The notes beneath the pieces are model-generated. The model saw only the letters and a program-made list of their open reading frames with translations, was not told the origin of the DNA and did no database searches. Positions 50,452-59,868 of a DNA stretch of 64,000 bases are shown here, in pieces. The position numbers and the translations under genes are program-made. Within the stretch, counting starts at the first letter, position 1. Every line of letters starts with the position of its first letter. The DNA is taken from positions 2,232,001 to 2,296,000 of the forward strand of contig CP019154.1 of assembly GCA_002844335.1 (NCBI GenBank), written 5' to 3'. The stretch comes from Haloarcula taiwanensis. GTDB lineage: Archaea > Halobacteriota > Halobacteria > Halobacteriales > Haloarculaceae.

Positions 50452-50681
50452 GACTGCTGCTGTCCGACCACCGCCAAGTCCTCGATTGGGTCTACTCGAA
50501 CTTACCGCGCCGCCGAAGACGTGATTCCACCGTTCAAGTCCACAGCACCCAGCGTGGCTCGCCAAGAGGACGCCAGTCGAGTGCATCTTAGTCGCGACTT
50601 CGCGTCTGCTACACTGGCGCGTGCCAACAACACCCCTGAAAGAGATACTTTCTCATATGCACTACAGAGATATTATCGCTC

Positions 50682-50690
50682 TTTTTAATA
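50682..50690 (+). promoter_or_regulatory. TATA box of the nhaC gene
   Basis: TTTTTAATA is centred about 32 nt before GTG 50718. An inverted repeat GAAAG-AGATA-CTTTC lies upstream at 50638-50652 and might bind a regulator. Confidence 0.5.
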
Positions 50691-50717
50691 CATATCAGTT
50701 ATTAGGTCGGCGTAAGC

Positions 50718-52172
50718 GTGACATCACTCACTCTCGAACCGCTGACGTACGAGGACATCCCGTCGGAGCGCCGGCCGGGGGTCCTTCAGGCGCTAGTCCC
50801 TGTACTCGGTGTCGTCCTGTTCCTCGGCATCGGATCGGGATATCTGAAGCTGGCCCCACACGGGCCGCTGCTCTGGAGCATTGTACTGACTGGTGCAGTC
50901 GGCAAATACTGGCTTGGCTACTCGTGGGACGACCTCTACGAAGGGCTCGCGGACAGTCTGCTGATGGGACTGCAGGCGATTCTCATCCTGTTCATCATCT
51001 ACGGCCTCATCGCGACGTGGGTGAGCGCGGGGACCATCCCCGGGCTGATGTACTACGGCCTCTCGATACTGACACCGGACGTGTTCCTGCCGGCGACAGC
51101 GCTGCTTGCGATGGTCGTCGCGTTTTCCATCGGGTCGTCGTGGACGACGGCCGGTACCCTCGGCGTGGCCTTCATCGGCATCGGCTCCGGTCTGGGTGTG
51201 CCGACCCCGATGACCGCTGGTGCCATCCTCTCGGGTGCCTACGCGGGCGACAAACAGTCTCCCCTCTCGGACACGACGAACCTCGCGGCCGCCGTGACGA
51301 ACACCGACCTCTATGACCACATCCGGGCGATGCGCAACGGGACTGTGCTGGCGTTTGGCCTCTCAGTCCTGCTCTACGCTGTTCTGGGACTGCGTGCCGT
51401 CGGTGAAATCCCGACCGGGCGTGTCGCCGAGATACAGGGCGCACTCGCTGGGAGCTACGACCTCTCAGTGCTGGTACTCATCCCGCTCGTTGTCACCTTC
51501 GGGCTGGCGCTGTACGGAATCCCGGCACTCCCGACGCTCGTCGCCGGGGTCTTTGCCGGGGCTTTCACGACCATCTTCGTGCAGGGCCGGTCGTTCACTG
51601 CCGCCTGGACTGTCTTTCTCGATGGGACGGCCCCTGAGACGGGGACGGCACTCGTGAACGATCTGCTGGCCAGCGGTGGTATCTCGGGGTCGGCCTGGAC
51701 GATTGCCGTCGTCGTCGCGGCCCTCAGTCTTGGCGGACTCCTCGAACGGACCGGTGTCCTCGCTGTGCTCGCACACCACCTCGCAACCGCTGTCCGCGGC
51801 CAGCGCAGCCTAGTCGTCGGGACCGGCATTTCGGCCATCTTTGTCAACGCCTTCTCGGCCCAGCAGTACATGAGCATCGTCGTGCCCGGGCTCACGCTCC
51901 GGAACCTCTACGACGAGTACGGCCTGACAAGCGACGATCTCTCGCAGGCTATCGAATCCGCCGGGACCCCGACCGGCGCACTCTTCCCGTGGCACGCCGG
52001 TGCCGTCTACATGTCTGCGGTCTTCGGGGTTGGAACGCTTGCCTACGCCCCGTACTACTTCTTCGCGTTCCTCTCGCCGTTGCTCCTGTTTGCGACAACG
52101 CTGTTCGGCGGACGGTACGACGGGTTCGAGCAGGCTGATTCGGTCGCGTCGTCCGCTGTCGCCGACGACTGA
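50718..52172 (+). CDS. nhaC: NhaC-family Na+/H+ antiporter
   Basis: This is a 484-residue membrane protein with roughly eleven to twelve hydrophobic segments. The NhaC family is recognised from FSIGSSWTTAGTLGVAFIGIG, the GDKQSPLSDTTNLAAAV loop (conserved charged residues in the first half), NAFSAQQYMSIVVPG and ESAGTPTGALFPWHAGAVYM in the second. It would expel Na+ in exchange for H+, important in a high-salt cytoplasm that accumulates K+. Translation starts at GTG, with a strong A/T-rich promoter upstream. Confidence 0.92.
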   Translation: MTSLTLEPLTYEDIPSERRPGVLQALVPVLGVVLFLGIGSGYLKLAPHGPLLWSIVLTGAVGKYWLGYSWDDLYEGLADSLLMGLQAILILFIIYGLIATWVSAGTIPGLMYYGLSILTPDVFLPATALLAMVVAFSIGSSWTTAGTLGVAFIGIGSGLGVPTPMTAGAILSGAYAGDKQSPLSDTTNLAAAVTNTDLYDHIRAMRNGTVLAFGLSVLLYAVLGLRAVGEIPTGRVAEIQGALAGSYDLSVLVLIPLVVTFGLALYGIPALPTLVAGVFAGAFTTIFVQGRSFTAAWTVFLDGTAPETGTALVNDLLASGGISGSAWTIAVVVAALSLGGLLERTGVLAVLAHHLATAVRGQRSLVVGTGISAIFVNAFSAQQYMSIVVPGLTLRNLYDEYGLTSDDLSQAIESAGTPTGALFPWHAGAVYMSAVFGVGTLAYAPYYFFAFLSPLLLFATTLFGGRYDGFEQADSVASSAVADD

Positions 52173-52231
52173 GTTCGTCTACCTCTGGGTGATTCTGTCA
52201 CTGCATCATCCCCTCCGGCAATGCTGCTGGC

Positions 52232-52570
52232 CTACATCCGTTCGACAGTGAGGTCACGATCCTCACAGAACGTTTCGAGCCGCCGCCTGATCTTTCGAGC
52301 CTCCTCGGATTCACGGCCACCCGCATCGGCCGTCAATCCGTATCCGCCGCCGCCAGCGATGATCGTCACCTCGCAAGTCGTCTCATCTATTAGCTCCAGC
52401 ACGGTCGTCGCCTGTACCTCAGTGAGTTCCATGCGATAGTGGTTCTCCGTAACCGCCACAACGAACCCGTTGCCGTCATACAGTTCGCGGTTCTCCTCAT
52501 CAATGTCATGGAACGCCCTGGGCAGCGTGCTCGCGTCCGTGCCACGGACAGTAAATTCGACCCGTTCCAT
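52232..52570 (-). CDS. Haloarchaeal hypothetical protein, 112 aa
   Basis: This 112-residue protein begins MERVEFTVRGTDASTLPRAFH. It contains two beta-strand-rich stretches (GFVVAVTENHYRMELTEVQ; CEVTIIAGGGGYGLTADAGG) and a basic C-terminal helix (EEARKIRRRLETFCEDRDL). The start at 52570 is chosen because the frame upstream carries no recognisable coding pattern. I do not recognise a family. It converges with nhaC and is divergent from the radical SAM gene. Confidence 0.6.
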   Translation of the reverse strand: MERVEFTVRGTDASTLPRAFHDIDEENRELYDGNGFVVAVTENHYRMELTEVQATTVLELIDETTCEVTIIAGGGGYGLTADAGGRESEEARKIRRRLETFCEDRDLTVERM

Positions 52571-52718
52571 ATGAGGCCATGGCGCGGGCTGGGAGAAAGT
52601 GATTTGCAACCGGGGGTAGCGATAGTACTGACTACGTTTTCTTGAGCCCGCACCTGGCCGTGTATGTCGCCACGGCTGACCAGACACGGTTTTGAGTGTC
52701 GAGCGTCAAGCGGCGGGT

Positions 52719-54437
52719 ATGACTGACCCCGAGACGCTCGACGTGACCATCGTCGACGGCTACGTCGACGAGCCCGCACACTTCGGGGTGCCGCCGTACA
52801 TCTCGACGTACCCGCGGTACGCCGCCGGCGCGCTGGTCGACGCCGGCGTCCCCCGCGAGCAGATAACGTATCACACTATCGACGAACTCCGGGAGGATAA
52901 CGCAGTCTGGCGAGACGTGGAGGCCGCCGACCTCATGGTGTACGTCGGCGGCATGACCGTCCCCGGCAAGTACGTCGGCGGGACGCCGGCGGAACCCGAC
53001 GAAGTGCGCGAACTCGCCTGGACGGCCGACGGCACCTCGCTGATGGGCGGCCCGGTCCGCTTCGGCGTCGGCGAGGCCAACGAGGGCGCGAGCGAGACGG
53101 CCCGCGACGACCTCGATTTCGACTTCCTGGCGATGGCCGACGTGGAGGCCGCGGTGTACGACCTCGTCGACTCCGGGCTGGAGGGGTTCAACGACCGCTA
53201 CCGCTCGGTCGAGGAGGAGACCCGCTGGGCCCGGGCCGGCGCGTTCGTCGTCGAACAGCACCCGAACCACCCCGACTACCTCATCTGCGAGATGGAGACG
53301 TCCCGGGGCTGTCCGTACCGCTGTTCCTTCTGCACGGAGCCGATGTACGGCGACCCGGACTTCCGGCCGCCCGAGAGCGTCGTCGACGAGGTCGACGCCC
53401 TCTCGGACCGCGGCGTGAAGCACTTCCGACTCGGGCGGCAGGCCGACATCCTCGCCTACGGCGGCGACGGCGAGGCACCCAATCCCGACGCCCTGCGGCG
53501 GCTCTACGGCGGCATCCGCGAGGTCGCGCCGGACCTGGAGACGCTGCACCTCGACAACATGAACCCCATCACGGTCGTCAAGTGGCCGGAGAAAGCCCGC
53601 GAGGGCATCCGCATCATCGCCGAGCACAACACGCCCGGCGACACCGCCGCGTTCGGCCTAGAGTCGGCCGACCCGAACGTGATGAGCGACAACAACCTCA
53701 ACGTCACCGCCGACCAGTGCTTCGAGGCGGTGAAAATCGTCAACGAGGTAGCCGGCTGGCGGCCGGGAGGGGACAGAGACACTGCTCCCAACTTCGGCGA
53801 CGACGCCGCACGCCGGCTCCCGAAGCTCCTGCCGGGCATCAACCTCGTCCACGGGCTGAAAGGCGAGACGCGGGAGACCTTCGAGCACAACAAACGGTTC
53901 CTCCAGCGCGTCTACGACGAGGGGCTGATGCTCCGGCGGGTGAACATCCGCCAGGTGATGGCCTTCGAGGGGACCGACATGGCCGACACCGGCGCGGACA
54001 TCGCGAAGGACCACAAGCAACTGTTCAAACAGTACAAGCGCGAGGTCCGAGAGACCATCGATAACCCGATGCTCCAGCGGGTCGCGCCGCCGGGGACCGT
54101 CCTGCCCGACGTACACCTAGAGTACCACCAGGACGGCAAGACCTTCGGCCGGCAACTGGGGACCTACCCGCTTCTCGTGGGCATCCCGGGCGAGCGCGAA
54201 CTCGGCAGCGTCGTCGACATCGCGGTCACGGACCACGGCTACCGATCGGTCACCGGGGTCCCCTACCCGCTGGACCTCAACAGCGCGTCGATGGACGAAC
54301 TCACCGCGATTCCCGGCATCGGCCGCAGCACCGCCGGCGACGTGGTGGTAAACAGACCCTACGAGTCGGTCGGAGACATCGACGTCGCGTCCATCGAGCG
54401 GTTCGCGACTACCCAGTCTGGGGAAGGCGCTGACTAA
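52719..54437 (+). CDS. Radical SAM protein with B12-like N-terminal and HhH C-terminal domains
   Basis: This is a 572-residue radical SAM enzyme. The N-terminal part (about 1-180) has a cobalamin-domain-like alternation (PPYISTYPRYAAGALVDAG). The cluster motif SRGCPYRCSFCTEP has Cys near 197, 201 and 204, and the barrel continues with HFRLGRQADILAYGG. The C-terminal part has a TRAM-like LLVGIPGERELGSVVDIAVTDHGYRSV and then a helix-hairpin-helix (LNSASMDELTAIPGIGRSTA). The domain order suggests action on RNA or another macromolecule. A frame beginning upstream at 52692 is less likely than ATG 52719. Confidence 0.85.
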   Translation: MTDPETLDVTIVDGYVDEPAHFGVPPYISTYPRYAAGALVDAGVPREQITYHTIDELREDNAVWRDVEAADLMVYVGGMTVPGKYVGGTPAEPDEVRELAWTADGTSLMGGPVRFGVGEANEGASETARDDLDFDFLAMADVEAAVYDLVDSGLEGFNDRYRSVEEETRWARAGAFVVEQHPNHPDYLICEMETSRGCPYRCSFCTEPMYGDPDFRPPESVVDEVDALSDRGVKHFRLGRQADILAYGGDGEAPNPDALRRLYGGIREVAPDLETLHLDNMNPITVVKWPEKAREGIRIIAEHNTPGDTAAFGLESADPNVMSDNNLNVTADQCFEAVKIVNEVAGWRPGGDRDTAPNFGDDAARRLPKLLPGINLVHGLKGETRETFEHNKRFLQRVYDEGLMLRRVNIRQVMAFEGTDMADTGADIAKDHKQLFKQYKREVRETIDNPMLQRVAPPGTVLPDVHLEYHQDGKTFGRQLGTYPLLVGIPGERELGSVVDIAVTDHGYRSVTGVPYPLDLNSASMDELTAIPGIGRSTAGDVVVNRPYESVGDIDVASIERFATTQSGEGAD

Positions 54438-54505
54438 CTGCCGTTCCCGTCCCGGGAGCGTAACGAACGGAAAGTACTTTTCATTCCGGGGATGACCAAG
54501 AGCGT

Positions 54506-56323
54506 ATGACTGCGGTCGAGGTGAGCGTCGTTCTCCCCGCCTACAACGAGGAAGACACCATCGAGAGCACAGTCTCGACGACGGTCGGGACGCTCGCCTC
54601 GTTTCTCCCCGAAGACGCGTTCGAGGTCATCGTCGCGGAGGACGGGTGCTCGGACCGCACGCCGGAGATAGCGGCGCGGCTCGCAGACGAGGACAGCCGG
54701 GTCCGACACGTCCACAGCGACGAGCGGCTCGGCCGCGGGGGCGCGTTGGAGTACGCCTTCGAGCGGGCCGACGGCGACACGCTGGTGTATTTCGACACCG
54801 ACCTGGCGACGGACATGGGGCACCTCCAAGAACTCGTCGACGCCGTCCGCGTCGACGGCTACGACGTGGCGACGGGGTCGCGCTGGATGCCCGAGAACCG
54901 CGCCGACAGACCTGCCAAGCGGGGGGTTCCGAGCTTCGGCTACAACACGCTCGTCCGGACGCTCCTCCGGTCGGACATCAGGGACCACCAGTGTGGCTTC
55001 AAGGCCTTCGACCGGGGGGCGCTGGAGACGCTGTTGCCCCTCGTCCAAGACGAACACTGGTTCTGGGACACGGAACTGCTCGTGAAGGCCCAGCGCAACG
55101 GCTACCAGGTGAAGGAGTTCCCCGTCGACTGGACGCCCAAGGGCGACTCGAAGGTCGACATCGTCCGGGACGTGTTCGGCATGGGCAGCCAGATTCTCCG
55201 GACGTTCTGGGAGCTGTCGGTCAGCCCCCGGATTACCCGTGAGGTGTCGCTGGGCGCGGGGACGCTGCTCGTCGTCGTCGCCCTCCTGTTGATGACGCAG
55301 TACCTCGACCCCGACCGCGTCCTCGCGGAGATGGCCGGGGCAGCGCCCGAAATCGTCGCGCTGAGCGCCGTCGTCTACGCCGTCTCGTGGCCGCTCCGGG
55401 GCATCCGCTACCGGGACATCCTCGTCTCGATGGGGTATCGGGAGCGGTGGCGCTTCCTGACGGGGGCGGTATTCATCAGCCAGACCGGGAACCTTGTGTT
55501 CCCGGCGCGAGCCGGTGACGCGGTCCGAGCGTATGTTATCAAAGCGCGTCGTTCGATTCCGTACCCGTCCGGGTTCGCGTCGCTGGCCGTCGAGCGGGTG
55601 TTTGATCTGCTGACGATAACGTTACTTGCTGGTGTCGTCATGATCGGGCTGGCTGTAACGGGGTCGGCCGAACAGTTGCTGACGGCGCTGACGGGCGATA
55701 CAGTCGGCGGCGACGCAGCCAGCAGCGGACGGACTGCCGTGGCCGTAGCTGGTGGTGTTGGCCTTGTAGCAATCGGAGCCGTGGTGGCTATTGTCGCCAG
55801 TGCGCGGAGCGACCGCAACCTCGTTCGGGCCGTCATCGAGCGACTGAGCGGTGACTCCTATGCTGATTACGTTGCCGGCATTATCGAGGGGTTCGTCGGT
55901 GACGTACAGACGGTGGCCGCTGATGGGTCAGCGTTCACTCGTGTCGGCATCGGAAGTCTCCTGATCTGGACGTTCGACGTGATAACGGCTCTAATCGTTT
56001 TTGCGGCCTTCGGCTACAGCCTGACGCCGTCACTGGTTGCCGTTGGCTTCTTCGCGGTCAGCGTTGGGAACCTCGCCAAGGTTCTGCCGCTGACGCCCGG
56101 CGGGGTCGGTCTTTACGAGGGTGCGTTCACCGTCATCGTCGCGTCGCTAACACCGGTCGGCGTCGCCGCGGCCATCGGTGTCGCTATCGTCGACCACGCG
56201 GTCAAGAACATCGTCACCATCATCGGCGGCGTCGTGTCTATGGCCTGGCTCAACGTCTCGTTGACCACAGCCGTCGAGGAGTCCCAGTCGACGGACGCTA
56301 TCGAACCGGAAACGAACGACTGA
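54506..56323 (+). CDS. aglD: AglD-like GT2 glycosyltransferase fused to a flippase-like membrane domain
   Basis: This 605-residue protein has an N-terminal GT2 domain (about 5-235) with VSVVLPAYNEEDTIE and a DxD motif FDTD near 97-99. The dolichyl-phosphate mannose synthase-like CGFKAFDRGALETLLPL region follows. About eight membrane segments (from about 250) then form a UPF0104/lysylphosphatidylglycerol-synthase-type domain (LPLTPGGVGLYEGAFTVIV). This is the architecture of Haloferax AglD, which charges dolichol phosphate with the terminal sugar for S-layer N-glycosylation. AglD orthology is inferred from architecture. Codon usage looks AT-richer after about 55540. Confidence 0.8.
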   Translation: MTAVEVSVVLPAYNEEDTIESTVSTTVGTLASFLPEDAFEVIVAEDGCSDRTPEIAARLADEDSRVRHVHSDERLGRGGALEYAFERADGDTLVYFDTDLATDMGHLQELVDAVRVDGYDVATGSRWMPENRADRPAKRGVPSFGYNTLVRTLLRSDIRDHQCGFKAFDRGALETLLPLVQDEHWFWDTELLVKAQRNGYQVKEFPVDWTPKGDSKVDIVRDVFGMGSQILRTFWELSVSPRITREVSLGAGTLLVVVALLLMTQYLDPDRVLAEMAGAAPEIVALSAVVYAVSWPLRGIRYRDILVSMGYRERWRFLTGAVFISQTGNLVFPARAGDAVRAYVIKARRSIPYPSGFASLAVERVFDLLTITLLAGVVMIGLAVTGSAEQLLTALTGDTVGGDAASSGRTAVAVAGGVGLVAIGAVVAIVASARSDRNLVRAVIERLSGDSYADYVAGIIEGFVGDVQTVAADGSAFTRVGIGSLLIWTFDVITALIVFAAFGYSLTPSLVAVGFFAVSVGNLAKVLPLTPGGVGLYEGAFTVIVASLTPVGVAAAIGVAIVDHAVKNIVTIIGGVVSMAWLNVSLTTAVEESQSTDAIEPETND

Positions 56324-56441
56324 TCGCAGTGCCGCCGCGTCCTGCAACAGCACCCCACTCGACTGGGATTGCGCTGGCAACACTCGGGCCGATACAACAA
56401 CGCCCCACTGAGACTTCGCGTCCAGCTAGCAGTCCTCAGGC

Positions 56442-56509
56442 GGTTCCCTTCTTTATTAATATTACAAATAAGGGAACCTTTACTAACAATGTTAATCATA
56501 ATAGTTAAT
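56442..56509. promoter_or_regulatory. Structured operator region of the Tat-hydrolase promoter
   Basis: A perfect 9-bp inverted repeat GGTTCCCTT/AAGGGAACC (56442-56450 and 56470-56478) encloses an A/T-rich 19-nt spacer. It is followed by an 11-nt palindrome TAACAATGTTA (56484-56494) and two GTTAAT direct repeats (56491-56496, 56504-56509), all upstream of the TATA box. This looks like a multi-site regulated promoter. Confidence 0.55.
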
Positions 56510-56510
56510 G

Positions 56511-56518
56511 TTATATAA
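56511..56518 (+). promoter_or_regulatory. TATA box of the Tat-hydrolase gene
   Basis: TTATATAA is centred 27-28 nt before ATG 56543, giving a leaderless transcript. Confidence 0.65.
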
Positions 56519-56542
56519 AGTGGAAAGCTACGCGATTTTGCT

Positions 56543-57463
56543 ATGCTTCAACGTAGCATACAATCGAGCGAACTGGACGGGCAAACGCGACGCAGTTTCC
56601 TCAGAGCCTCGACTGGTGCCGTGGCATCGATGGCAGCACTCGGTACGAGTGGCTCTGTGCGAGGGGGCAAGCTCGGCGGTGATGACGGAGAGTACACGGC
56701 TCCAGCGGAGTTCCCGCTCGTTTCGACACGTGAGCAGTTCACTGACGACGGTAAACTGAAGGCCAAATATACAGAGACAGAGTACGAAACAGTCGGGGAC
56801 TGGCAGTCTAACCGGACTAACGACGATACGGAACTCGTCATCTTCGTCCATGGCTGGAGCCTCGGGGAGACGGATGCCAGAGACGCCGCCTACACCTGTC
56901 AGATCGGGCTTGAAGCGAACGAGTACGACCAGTTCACCGTGGGGTTCACCTGGGATGCCGATATGGGCGACGGCATTGGCTGGAGCGAAGGGGTCGCCAT
57001 CGCCGAACAGAACGGTCCGAAGCTCGCGCAGTGGGTTGTCGACCACAACGACAGCGGTGGGCTACCAGTCCGGATACTCGGCCATTCACTCGGTGCGAAA
57101 GTGGCTGTGGAAACGATGGCGTCGCTCCACGAGCGTGAACGCGAAGATGCAGTCGAGTCGGTAGCTCTACTGGGGGGCGCTATCGGTGACTCCGTCGTTG
57201 AGGTCGATGAGACATACGGCGAGTCCATCAAGTACGCCACCGCGTCTTTCGACAACTTCCACAAGGACGACGACGTGGTGCTGGGGACTGCATTCAGTGC
57301 TGCGGAGTGGACGGAAGCAGTCGGTGAAAAGGGTGTCCAGAGTCCCGAAGACGCTCCCGGGAATTACACCGATTACGATGTCACGGCGGCCGTTGCCGAC
57401 CACAATTCCTATTACGAGCCCGGGGAGGGGTGTCTGCCCGCTGTCGTCGAAACATTTCAGTAG
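56543..57463 (+). CDS. Tat-exported alpha/beta hydrolase (lipase/esterase-like)
   Basis: This 306-residue protein has a twin-arginine signal TRRSFLRAS followed by a hydrophobic stretch (AVASMAALGTSGS), so it is exported folded by the Tat pathway. The alpha/beta hydrolase core starts VIFVHGWSLGE, with oxyanion-region His-Gly and nucleophile elbow GHSLGAK. A C-terminal His in AAVADHNSYYEPG probably completes the triad with an acidic residue between. The substrate is unknown; an extracellular lipase or esterase is likely. The promoter carries several symmetrical elements, suggesting tight regulation. Confidence 0.85.
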   Translation: MLQRSIQSSELDGQTRRSFLRASTGAVASMAALGTSGSVRGGKLGGDDGEYTAPAEFPLVSTREQFTDDGKLKAKYTETEYETVGDWQSNRTNDDTELVIFVHGWSLGETDARDAAYTCQIGLEANEYDQFTVGFTWDADMGDGIGWSEGVAIAEQNGPKLAQWVVDHNDSGGLPVRILGHSLGAKVAVETMASLHEREREDAVESVALLGGAIGDSVVEVDETYGESIKYATASFDNFHKDDDVVLGTAFSAAEWTEAVGEKGVQSPEDAPGNYTDYDVTAAVADHNSYYEPGEGCLPAVVETFQ

Positions 57464-57720
57464 GCAGTGACAACGAAGGGGTGGCGCTACTTATTGTACG
57501 CAATTATAACCGGGTTGTGGGAACTGACCCCGAAAATACCCGACAGCTATTATATGAATGGTCATGCGACTGATGCACAAACGTGGGTTTCGTGACGTGT
57601 ATCGGTGGTCTCGATGACAATACCGGAATGTTTTAATGACTTTCGTTCGAATACAGTGTTACCGACTGCCTCCGGGTTCTGTGATGTCTCCCACCCGGTG
57701 AGCACCCGCCTTCGCAACCA

Positions 57721-58686
57721 ATGAGTGAACACACACGGACACGACAGCAACGTGAAGAACAGACGACGGAGTCGACGGAATCAGAGAGCACGGCGTGCCC
57801 GGAGTGCAGTGGCTCGCTCGTTATCGACGACGAACACGGCGAAACAGTCTGTGAGGATTGTGGCCTTGTCGTCGAGTCTGACGAGATCGACCGCGGCCCC
57901 GAGTGGCGCGCGTTCGACTCCAGCGAGAAAGACGAGAAGTCCCGCGTCGGCGCACCGACGACGAACATGATGCACGACAAGGGCCTCTCGACCAATATCG
58001 ACTGGCGCGACAAGGACGCTTACGGTAACTCTCTGTCGGGTAAACAGCGCCAGAAGATGCAGCGCCTGCGCAAGTGGAACGAGCGCTTTAGAACGCGGGA
58101 CTCCAAGGAACGCAACCTCAAGCAGGCCCTCGGTGAGATTGACCGGATGGCTTCGGCACTCGGACTCCCGGAAAACGTCCGCGAGACGGCCAGCGTCATC
58201 TACCGCCGCGCGCTGGACGAGGACCTCCTGCCCGGCCGCTCCATCGAAGGTGTCTCGACGGCGTCCGTCTACGCCGCCGCGCGCCAGGCCGGTGTCCCGC
58301 GCTCGCTCGACGAGATCACGGAGGTCTCCCGGGTCGAGAAAAGCGAAATCGCGCGGACCTACCGCTACGTCGTCCGCGAACTCTCGCTCGAAGTCCGTCC
58401 TGCCGACCCCGAGAGCTACGTCCCGCGCTTTGCCTCCTCGCTGGAACTGTCCGACGAGGCCGAACACCGCGCCCGTCAGCTCCTCCAGAACGCCAAGGAA
58501 CAGGGCGTCCACTCCGGGAAGTCGCCGGTCGGCCTCGCCGCCGCCGCCGTCTACGCCGCCGCACTGCTGACCAACGAGAAGACGACGCAAGCCGCCGTCT
58601 CCGAGGTCGCCGACATCTCCGAGGTCACCATCCGCAACCGCTACCACGAGCTGCTGGAAGCCGAGCAGGACCTGCCCGTCGCGTAA
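57721..58686 (+). CDS. tfb: Transcription initiation factor TFB
   Basis: This is a 321-residue TFIIB homologue. The N-terminal zinc ribbon has CPEC and CEDC (ACPECSGSLVIDDEHGETVCEDCG in outline). The B-reader/linker region includes RGPEWRAFDSSEKDEKSRVGAPTT. Two cyclin-like repeats follow (about 120-215 and 220-315), containing SIEGVSTASVYAAARQAG and KSPVGLAAAAVYAAALL. It recruits RNA polymerase to TBP-TATA-BRE. Haloarchaea have several TFB paralogues; which one this is cannot be decided. A TTTTAA at 57631-57636 implies a leader of about 60 nt. Confidence 0.96.
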   Translation: MSEHTRTRQQREEQTTESTESESTACPECSGSLVIDDEHGETVCEDCGLVVESDEIDRGPEWRAFDSSEKDEKSRVGAPTTNMMHDKGLSTNIDWRDKDAYGNSLSGKQRQKMQRLRKWNERFRTRDSKERNLKQALGEIDRMASALGLPENVRETASVIYRRALDEDLLPGRSIEGVSTASVYAAARQAGVPRSLDEITEVSRVEKSEIARTYRYVVRELSLEVRPADPESYVPRFASSLELSDEAEHRARQLLQNAKEQGVHSGKSPVGLAAAAVYAAALLTNEKTTQAAVSEVADISEVTIRNRYHELLEAEQDLPVA

Positions 58687-58803
58687 CCCGTTCAGGTGTC
58701 ACAGGGGAGCGTCGGAGAGCGTTTTTTAGTATCGACCGCTCAGCGAGCAGACTCACCGACCGATAACCGCAAGACTAGAGTCGGCCCGCCCGCTGGGACC
58801 GGT

Positions 58804-59832
58804 ATGGAGACGACACACCGGGTTCGAACCGGTGACGCCCGCACGCTCAACTGCCCCGACGACAGCGTCGAACTGGTGGTCACGTCCCCGCCCTATCCGA
58901 TGATAGAGATGTGGGACGACATCTTCACAGAGTTAGACCCCGACATCGGGGCGGCGCTGGACCGCGGGGACGGCGACCGGGCGTTTATCCTGATGCACGA
59001 CGTGCTCGATGCGGTGTGGGCTGAGATAGAGCGCGTGCTGGTCCCCGGCGGCATCGCCTGCATCAACGTCGGGGACGCGACGCGATCAATGGCGGACGGC
59101 TTTCGCTCCTATCCCAACCACGCGGAGATAACCGACCGACTGACCGACCACGGCCTGCGGGCGCTGCCCGATATTCTGTGGCGGAAACCAACCAACAGCG
59201 GCGCGAAGTTCATGGGTTCGGGGATGGTGCCGCCCAACGCCTATCCGACGCTCGAACACGAACACATCCTTGTGTTCCGCAACGGGGAGCGCCGCCGCCT
59301 CGAACCGGGCGCAGACCGCCGCTACGAGAGCGCCTACTTCTGGGAGGAGCGCAACGAGTGGTTCTCCGACCTCTGGGAACTGCCCGGCGAGACGCAGGAC
59401 CTCGACGACGGGCTCCGGGACCGCTCGGGAGCCTTCCCGCTGACGGTGCCCTATCGGCTCATCTCGATGTTCTCGGTGTACGGCGACACCGTGCTCGACC
59501 CGTTTCTCGGCACCGGGACGACGACGCTGGCGGCGATGGTCGCCGGCCGCAATTCGGTGGGCGTGGACCGCGACCCGGACCTGCTGTCGACGCTGGAAGA
59601 TCGGGTTGCCACCGCTCCGGAGCGCTCCCGAACCATCGCTCAGGAGCGCCTCGCCGACCACCGCTCGTGGGTAGAGCAACGGCGCGCCGACGGCAAGGAA
59701 CCGGGCTACGAGGCCGAGCAGTACGACTTCGTCGTCAACACGAAACAGGAAAAACGGATCCAGTTCTACGCGGTTGACTCAGTCACAGCGACCGATGACG
59801 GCTTTCGGGCTGTCCACGAGCGGGTCGAGTAA
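58804..59832 (+). CDS. zim: Zim-like orphan DNA methyltransferase (N4-cytosine, CTAG)
   Basis: This is a 342-residue beta-class DNA methyltransferase. The catalytic motif IV TSPPYPM is near residue 30 and the SAM-binding motif I DPFLGTGTTTLAAM lies near the C-terminus, the beta-group order. SPPY is the N4-cytosine variant. Size and context next to TFB and AglD match haloarchaeal Zim, which modifies CTAG and has no partner endonuclease. No restriction gene is adjacent here. The start at ATG 58804 is chosen; the frame extends upstream but that part is unlikely to be translated. Confidence 0.87.
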   Translation: METTHRVRTGDARTLNCPDDSVELVVTSPPYPMIEMWDDIFTELDPDIGAALDRGDGDRAFILMHDVLDAVWAEIERVLVPGGIACINVGDATRSMADGFRSYPNHAEITDRLTDHGLRALPDILWRKPTNSGAKFMGSGMVPPNAYPTLEHEHILVFRNGERRRLEPGADRRYESAYFWEERNEWFSDLWELPGETQDLDDGLRDRSGAFPLTVPYRLISMFSVYGDTVLDPFLGTGTTTLAAMVAGRNSVGVDRDPDLLSTLEDRVATAPERSRTIAQERLADHRSWVEQRRADGKEPGYEAEQYDFVVNTKQEKRIQFYAVDSVTATDDGFRAVHERVE

Positions 59833-59868
59833 GCACGCCTTTTTGTGTGACTCCGTCCAAGCCGACCC

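Noticed and set aside
50591..50600. A perfect 10-nt palindrome AGTCGCGACT before nhaC
   Set aside because: It is about 90 nt upstream of the TATA box, short, and of a sort expected by chance in GC-rich DNA.
52632..53627. A 331-codon minus-strand frame opposite the radical SAM gene
   Set aside because: It mirrors the coding frame of a gene with an intact CxxxCxxC motif and has no recognisable domain.
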